A stretch of DNA of 64,000 bases, taken from assembly GCA_047967505.1 (NCBI GenBank), contig CM106538.1. One strand, written 5' to 3'. The translations under genes and the position numbers were made by a program. Positions 58,461-64,000 of this stretch are shown here, piece by piece; positions within the stretch are counted from its first letter, which is position 1; the number at the start of each line of letters is the position of its first letter. The DNA comes from Dipteris shenzhenensis (lineage: Eukaryota > Polypodiophyta > Polypodiopsida > Gleicheniales). The notes beneath the pieces are model-generated. The model was not told the origin of the DNA, made no database searches, and worked only from the letters and a program-made list of their open reading frames with translations.

Positions 58461-59750
58461 CTAAGGGTTGTCTATGCAATAAAATCGAATCAAGTTGGCT
58501 AAGAATGCCCTTGCAGCATCGGTAGTGATTCCCCTTTCCTTGCATCCAAGAACCATAGCAAAGCGTTTTGCCTCACTATCTTTCGATGGCCCCATTTTGG
58601 CAATTTTTCCTAGCATGCATTCTTCCTCTTCATTCAATGTAACATGTTGAGCATGCACCATACTTCTTGTAGTAGGACAAGTCCCTCTCACTCTAGTTTT
58701 GTTTATAGGTGAAGTAATACCTTTCTCTGTGTCTTTTCTTGAACTACGAGTAGACATATGAGATTCGACATTCATCCTTTCGAGAACTTCTTTGTTTTTT
58801 TCTTTGAATTCAAGGATCACTGGTTGAAAATAATAGAACATATCATGCCCTTCGACAATCGGAGCTTGACCAAATCTGTTAGAAGAGATGGCACTGCGCA
58901 CATCTACTGCATCATCTAGCATCTGTAGGTACGATAATAACTCATGAAGCAAAATAGAATCACCACAATCTATATCAAATTTTGTAGGGAAAATGCAATT
59001 TTCTGCTGGATTAACACAACCCGTGTAAGGCAAAACATCAATGAACACTGTTCTTGTTGGTTTGCATTCCTCTTTAAAACAACACCACACTCTCATTAAT
59101 GGTTTAAACTCTGCTTCCACATTCATCCTATCTGGTCGAATGATTCTACTCTTTGTGTGCTTGTGGCATGCCATCACACCCCAAACCATGAAGAAATGTA
59201 ACTTTCTGTTAACATGATGCTCCAAAGTGTCCAGCATGTGTTGCACCATGCCCTTTTCTCCTGCAGTGGACCAAATGCCAACATGGTAGTGATCGAGCAA
59301 CCATTGTAGAAACTCTAAACACCCAGGATGGAGAACAAGCCAATGCTTCCCATTGTGCAAGCTCATATGTTTATTTGACTTCAAAAAACAACGCTCGAGC
59401 AATAACCCTTTCAAATCTATTATCACTACTAGTCTTATTTTTGTTATCACCTCTTTTGACATTATTTCTGAGGGTGACATTATGTCTTCTCCTTTACCTT
59501 CTAAGATTTCTTCTTGCACCTTGGCTTCATACAATGACATTGCATCTTCTCCTTTACCTTCTAAGCTTGCATTCACATTTGTCAATGGAACATTAACTGT
59601 AGACATTGCATCCTCAACATTTTCAATCAACCATGTTGAGCTTGGAACTTGCATGCTAATGTTCAAATTAGGCACATAATGAATCATTGGATCAGGTGTC
59701 ACATGTATAGGCAATGCTTCTAGCGATGTGAAATTGAGATGGCCAATATC
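58461..59750 (-). CDS. FCP1/NIF-type HAD phosphatase-like protein, probably catalytically impaired
   Basis: The frame from the ATG at 59714 has 417 residues. An acceptor TTTATCAACAG| places the likely exon start at 59750, adding IGHLNFTSLEAL. Residues 93-265 resemble the FCP1/SCP (NLI-interacting factor) phosphatase domain: VVIIDLKGLLLERCF (99-104), HPGCLEFLQWLLDHYHVGIW (129-148) then STAG, FKPLMRVW (203-210) and TVFIDVLPYTGCVNPAENC (222-240). The family acts on phosphoserines of the RNA polymerase II tail through a DxDG nucleophile motif and a later DD pair. Here these read DLKG and DV, so the second Asp of each is missing. The N-terminus carries a doubled LEGKGED.MS motif (51-60 and 71-80). 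The C-terminal 120 residues have no known domain. It could be a substrate-binding relative or a decaying gene. Confidence 0.7.
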   Translation of the reverse strand, partial: DIGHLNFTSLEALPIHVTPDPMIHYVPNLNISMQVPSSTWLIENVEDAMSTVNVPLTNVNASLEGKGEDAMSLYEAKVQEEILEGKGEDIMSPSEIMSKEVITKIRLVVIIDLKGLLLERCFLKSNKHMSLHNGKHWLVLHPGCLEFLQWLLDHYHVGIWSTAGEKGMVQHMLDTLEHHVNRKLHFFMVWGVMACHKHTKSRIIRPDRMNVEAEFKPLMRVWCCFKEECKPTRTVFIDVLPYTGCVNPAENCIFPTKFDIDCGDSILLHELLSYLQMLDDAVDVRSAISSNRFGQAPIVEGHDMFYYFQPVILEFKEKNKEVLERMNVESHMSTRSSRKDTEKGITSPINKTRVRGTCPTTRSMVHAQHVTLNEEEECMLGKIAKMGPSKDSEAKRFAMVLGCKERGITTDAARAFLANLIRFYCIDNP

Positions 59751-60440
59751 TGTTGATAAACAAGGAAATGAAATTCATAAGTAGAAACAAACTAAAGATT
59801 GAGATGGAAAACCAAATTGTCAAACTTTAGGTTGTGTGCTCAATGCAATTTGTTTGTGTGAAAGCATTCATGTTTTTCTTTTTCAAAACAAAATTGGAAT
59901 ACTAAAAAAAAGAAAGCATTCATGTTCATATGCTTAGTATACCCCCTAAAGTTGTTGAATCTATACCCTTTCAAGTTATTTTAATCCCCAAAACTACATA
60001 TCCTTACAATGCCAAAAACCTTTGCATAATAGATAGAGTGGAGTCCTACATTATCTAGCATTGCCCGAGTGTTCCCACTAAGAAAAGATTTGGCCAAATG
60101 GCCAAAACATATTTGAGCTTTCATATGAAGTGAATAAGGATAGAAACAACAATTTACACTAATTCATTCATCACGATCAAGACTCAACACACTTTTTAAC
60201 ATTTATGAACTCATAAATAAATTTGGATGTGTATCACACTCCAAAGGTATTACAACATGCAAACACATCTTTTCATGAAATATAGAAAATTAAACATATT
60301 CAAGAATACATATTAATGTTTGAATTATGGCAATGAGACAGAAGAAATTTCCAAGTACTTTGGAACAAAATTAATACATCATATGGAGAATATAGCAAGA
60401 TAACATATGGAAAACACGAACACCATATAAAAGGACAATT
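59751..60440. other. AT-rich spacer or intron
   Basis: There is no supported coding sequence between the FCP1-like exon and the stop of the ParB-like gene. The minus-strand polypyrimidine run and CAG near 59751 suggest at least part is intron of the FCP1-like gene, with its 5' exons not identified. Confidence 0.45.
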
Positions 60441-62556
60441 TCAAGGACCTGTTGCTTCCTCTTCTGTTTCCCAAAACTTTGAAGCATGTTTTTGTAAATG
60501 CTCACGCTGCTCTTCATTAAAGGGTTGAAGCTCTTTTTGTCCTAGTATGGTATCAATTTCTTTATCCCCTCCACCTTCAATTGTATCATCTTCTTTTGGT
60601 ACCCCCTCTATTGCCAATATTGGTTCTTACAAGCCAGCCCATTGTCGAATTTCATGATTACTGTAAGCATACATGCAACATATACTTTCAACCTTTGCCA
60701 ACTCCTCATAAGTCTCAACAACTAAAACAACACGCCTCTTACAAGAAAGAGACTCTATTGCAGCAAGCCCCTCAGAGAACAAGTCCAATACATACTCATC
60801 TTCTCGACAGAAACCCATGATCATGTCTTTCATGATACTTGAATGTTTTCTTTTCAAGGATAATTCAATGTCAAATTCATCATCATCATCCTCGTCATCA
60901 TCATCCTCATCACCTGATTCTTCTGCACCACTTGATTTTTCATATTTTTCATCTGCAACATATATTGATGGCTTACATTGTGCATTGGTATAGCACTCAA
61001 TATCATTGAAATGCTTTTCCTTGCTTACCAGTACACACGCAATTAAGCCATCCATAGATCCAGTGACAAATATATCTGCAGTTTCAAAATTAAGGCAACC
61101 GAAGTGTATTTTATATTGTCCGCATGTCTTATTTAATGCATTCTTCAAACATGATACATGATCCATGGTCAAGAACGCCACAAGAAGGAATTGCACTAGG
61201 GGAGAAGCGATTGTCATCAAGCTTTTCAACAAACACTCAAAGCGATCCTCATTCCAATTTCTACTTCTGCTTGGTCCATACATTACATCCAAAAAGGCAA
61301 CCCCTATTGCCATTGGCTCTTGGTACACATTATGTATAAATTCCATTCCCTCCATGTTTGAACTGACTGTGTAGAACCTCCAAGGCCGGGTGGAATTCGG
61401 TTCATGACTTGCACCTTCACTTTGTCCCATAATCCACCTCAGATACCCCTTTGCAGCATTAGGCAATGGTGGAGTTTCCTTGCCGTGTTGAAGCTTCACT
61501 TTTAACCATGAGTCAAAGCAACCACGAATCCGATGATACAATTCTGGAGTAATTTTAAAATGTAATCTGCACTCATCCCAATTTTCTAACATTAAAGAAG
61601 GCCGTCCTGCCGATATAAACATATAAAGTTCTTCTTGTAGTGCAGCATCTCTCTTGATCTGCATAGCTCGTCCTTTAATATCAAGAATCATGGCATCAGT
61701 CTTTGTTTTAGCTATGACTACTCTACCTTCCTTAATGTCATTTTGAATTTGACTAATTTGATCATCACTCAATCCACGCAAGCATCTAAACATTAAGACT
61801 GTGGGTTGCCTACGGCATTTTCCATCTTGTGAATATTTGCCTGCAATGTAATCCTCAAGGATGGAGATCCAACCATCATAAATGGCATCGCTTGTGATTA
61901 TCATATGTACATCCTTCGTGGCAAAGCTATTGCCCAATGTTACCTTGCCAGTGTCAATGAAAGCCTGCAAAATATATGAATCCATTATAATGCAATAATT
62001 AAGAAAACCGACTTGTAAAAAATGATTCATAATTAAAATCTGTACTTACATCCCAATTCTGACGATCTGGATGTCCTTTTGCAAGCCCTTGTTGTGCTTT
62101 TTTGGGTATGTTAAAGAGAATCCATTGTCCCCTCACCTGCTTAAGTATATCAATGTATGGAGATTGTCTCAAGATATTTTGAGACTCCAGGTTTGCCATC
62201 TTTGATATCTCCACACAAAAGCGTGCAGGACAATTCACTACAATCCTCACTAGCGGATGCGGTAGTAGTTCTTTCTTTGGGCTGTGCTGTTATCATCATT
62301 AGATGTGAATATTTTAGCAGCATATATTGAATGTTGTCCAGATAGTATCCAGTAGTGGCACTTGGTTAAATCCTTTTTATCTACCCTTTCCAGGGGCTGC
62401 TTTGTTTCAGGATTGAAAGGCATTAAATCCGCTACAGCAATAGGAGGCCTAGAGTTATAACCGAAGTCTGCAGCAAGCTTCTCCACATGCTCTTTGTTCA
62501 ACCCTCTATATACATAGCTTGGAGGAGCTTTTTGACATCTTGCAACTGGAATTGAA
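60441..62556 (-). pseudogene. ParB-like domain joined to a putative beta-class DNA methyltransferase-like domain (5'-truncated)
   Basis: Sense is open from the TR-GAG junction at 62556: PPSYVYRGLNKEHVEKLAAD, RPPIAVADLMPFN and CHYWILSGQHSIYAAKIF, the last matching the G.HR..AA helix motif of ParB/sulfiredoxin folds. A frame change near 62280 leads to LVRIVVNCPARFCVEISK and GHPDRQNWD. After an 85-bp intron the second exon reads AFIDTGKVTLGNSF. In the 467-codon frame starting at 62030, residues 243-259 read GVAFLDVMYGPSRSRNW, with LDVMYG in place of a DPPY motif (IV). Residues 411-421 read DEYVLDLFSEG, like motif I, with KRRVVLVVE after it. The order IV then I is that of beta-class methyltransferases. 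An acidic run (370-386) lies between. A TAA at 60629-60627 interrupts sense that continues 62 codons to TGA at 60441. The family assignment is my inference. Confidence 0.6.
61965..62049 (-). other. 85-bp intron of the ParB-like gene
   Basis: The minus strand reads CAGAATTGGGAT|GTAAGTACAG and CATATATTTTGCAG|GCTTTCATTGAC. Both sites match plant consensus, and removal joins QNWD to AFIDTG in frame (phase 0). Confidence 0.85.
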
Positions 62557-62845
62557 TGTTGGGATATCTCAAGGTGTATGCCTCAGGCACACCTTATGTT
62601 TCTATGTGTGAATGCTAGAGGCACAGTTAGGTGCCCACAAGCACAGTTAGGTGGTGGAAAAGCCACATAGGATGATTGAGTGAATCTAGGAGCAGATTGA
62701 GGAGATGATTCTGGAGCTTTGAGGTCATCAGTGATGTCAGTGACCTTGTATGAGGTGCCTACTTAAGGACCTCTTTCTTCTTCATTCTATATGCAAGTAT
62801 TCTGATTTTGTGTCCACTCTACTCTTTCCTTTCAGTGTTCCAACA
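62557..62845 (+). repeat. TR-GAG-3 5' LTR
   Basis: The LTR is 289 bp, TGTTGGGATATCTCAAGG to AGTGTTCCAACA. It is the same family as 39051-39336, with scattered substitutions. Confidence 0.93.
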
Positions 62846-63700
62846 TGGTATCAGAGCCATTTGATCCCCCTTGAGCCCATTTTTGCCACATCATCATCTT
62901 CTTCCTCTTCTTCTTCTTCACCATCTCTCCCTCTTCTTCCAAAAATTTGCTTGAGCTTGTTCTCCTCTGATTCTCACCCATTTCCCACGCCCTTCTACTG
63001 GAGATCCCTCTTGTTGGGGCGAGTTTACGGCTGCAAGCAATTGAAGAATAATACGCGCTGCTGGTCGCCATTGCACGAAAATCATCGATTCTTCTTCCTG
63101 TGATTTCTCTGCGCCTGCTTCGTCTTTGTCTAATTCCTTCCAGGGCAAGCTTCTCCATACCTAGAGCTACCTTGTGCTGAAATCTGAGTAGCAATGGCTG
63201 CATATTGAAGGAGAAAACAGAGAAAAACCAGTCGACTTTGTTCAAGAAGGTGAAGGCGACCTGACGCATATTTTCGCCTCTTCTTCCCAGAGGATCTACT
63301 GTGGTATACCAGCTTTCTTTTGCCTCATAAATCCCCCTTTCTTTTGATTTGAAGAGTGTGATATGAGCCCTCCAAGTTCAGCTCTCTAGTTTTGACAGTT
63401 TTGACATACTTTTGAAAATGATGCTACATAAAATGCTACTCTAGCATTTCTGGTCTTTTGAAGTTTTCAATAACTTCACTACAAGTGTTGCTTCAGTTTT
63501 GTTTTGACTTGCTAGACCTGGTTGTGATTGGAAAGTGTTTATTTCATCCACTTCTATGAAGCATGCAAAAAGTAGCATCATTGTTTGAAAACTAGTCACT
63601 ACTATTTGCTACATCAAGTGCTCATACTTTGGAAGCATTTCAATTATTTTTGCCTTGTAAGAGAGATAGACACTGCCCAATATCTGGGTTAGACCCTCTC

Positions 63701-64000
63701 ATGGCTACCTTATATAATCTTGAGAAGTTCAATGGAAAGGGCTTCCATACATGGCAAATGAAGGTAAAATTTGCATTGATGCGGGAGAACTTATGGGGAC
63801 TTGTCAAACCTACTCCTACCGCTTCTTCTACGGCCTCAAATGCTAGACAATCTTCAACTCCGACACGACCGGCAAGGGATCCAGCAAGAGAAGAAAAAGC
63901 ATATGGTCTAATTGCTTTAGCTTTGGGTGATGATTACATACATCATATATCTGACTTGGAGTCTCCATCGGAAGCATGGCAGAAGCTAGACTTGATTTTT
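63701..64000 (+). CDS. gag: TR-GAG-3 gag, N-terminal 100 codons
   Basis: The ATG at 63701 follows the shared string GGGTTAGACCCTCTC and opens MATLYNLEKFNGKGFHTWQM, KFALMRENLWGLVKP, EKAYGLIALALGDDY and EAWQKLDLIF, uninterrupted to the window edge. Unlike TR-GAG-2 it has no stop in the ARDPAREEK segment, so this copy may still be intact. The zinc knuckles would lie beyond the window. Confidence 0.9.
   Translation, partial: MATLYNLEKFNGKGFHTWQMKVKFALMRENLWGLVKPTPTASSTASNARQSSTPTRPARDPAREEKAYGLIALALGDDYIHHISDLESPSEAWQKLDLIF

Larger units (their letters stand above)
62557..64000 (+). mobile_element. TR-GAG-3, left part (runs off the window)
   Basis: The 5' LTR is 62557-62845, the primer site TGGTATCAGAGCC is at 62846-62858, then the leader and the first 100 codons of gag. 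LTR and leader match TR-GAG-1. The five bases before it are TTGAA (62552-62556). The right target duplication is outside the window. It interrupts the ParB-like gene. Confidence 0.92.

Overview
This window looks like nuclear DNA of a land plant. The evidence is plant-type Ty1/copia elements whose primer sites match initiator tRNA-Met (TGGTATCAGAGC), a Ty3/gypsy Tat-like element with two RNase H domains, a CACTA (En/Spm, TNP2-type) transposase gene with spliceosomal introns, long satellite arrays and dinucleotide microsatellites. No bacterial features are visible. A large repeat-rich seed-free plant such as a fern is my guess from overall character, not something the sequence proves.

Layout. 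Positions 1-10241, 19476-21683 and 29398-31367 are one complex satellite family built from short modules that share a core related to GGAGAATGGCA and its reverse complement. Two copia elements sit in it with clear 5-bp target duplications: Copia-A (10247-19475, + strand, CTAAT, old and heavily broken) and Copia-B (21684-29397, - strand, AGGCT, young, LTRs about 98% identical, two nonsense codons and one frame break). The 5' LTR of Copia-A was later copied in tandem together with flanking satellite. From 31368 to 34885 there is decayed low-copy-looking sequence with one coiled-coil pseudogene whose stops all look like C-to-T changes. From 34886 to 37045 lies an extreme purine-rich tract with six embedded palindromic modules.

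From 37885 to 45611 a CACTA transposase gene is split by two short GAG-only LTR elements (TR-GAG type), 39051-41699 and 42679-45446, each with exact target duplications. A Tat-like gypsy remnant on the - strand follows (50130 to 47551, with its probable 3' LTR to the left). Positions 50200-52760 hold an LTR-like repeat pair with CT, GT and GA microsatellites. Positions 53600-56890 are a mosaic of gypsy and Copia-A fragments in both orientations.

Positions 57656-62556 are the only part that looks like non-retroelement coding sequence. Three - strand genes lie together: a protein with a ParB-like domain and a putative beta-class DNA methyltransferase-like domain (broken by a frameshift, an in-frame stop and, at its 5' side, a third TR-GAG element starting at 62557); an FCP1/NIF-type HAD phosphatase-like protein that lacks key acidic residues; and a SET-domain protein. 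This group is the best candidate for something undescribed. All of the large retroelement ORFs are pseudogenic as read here.
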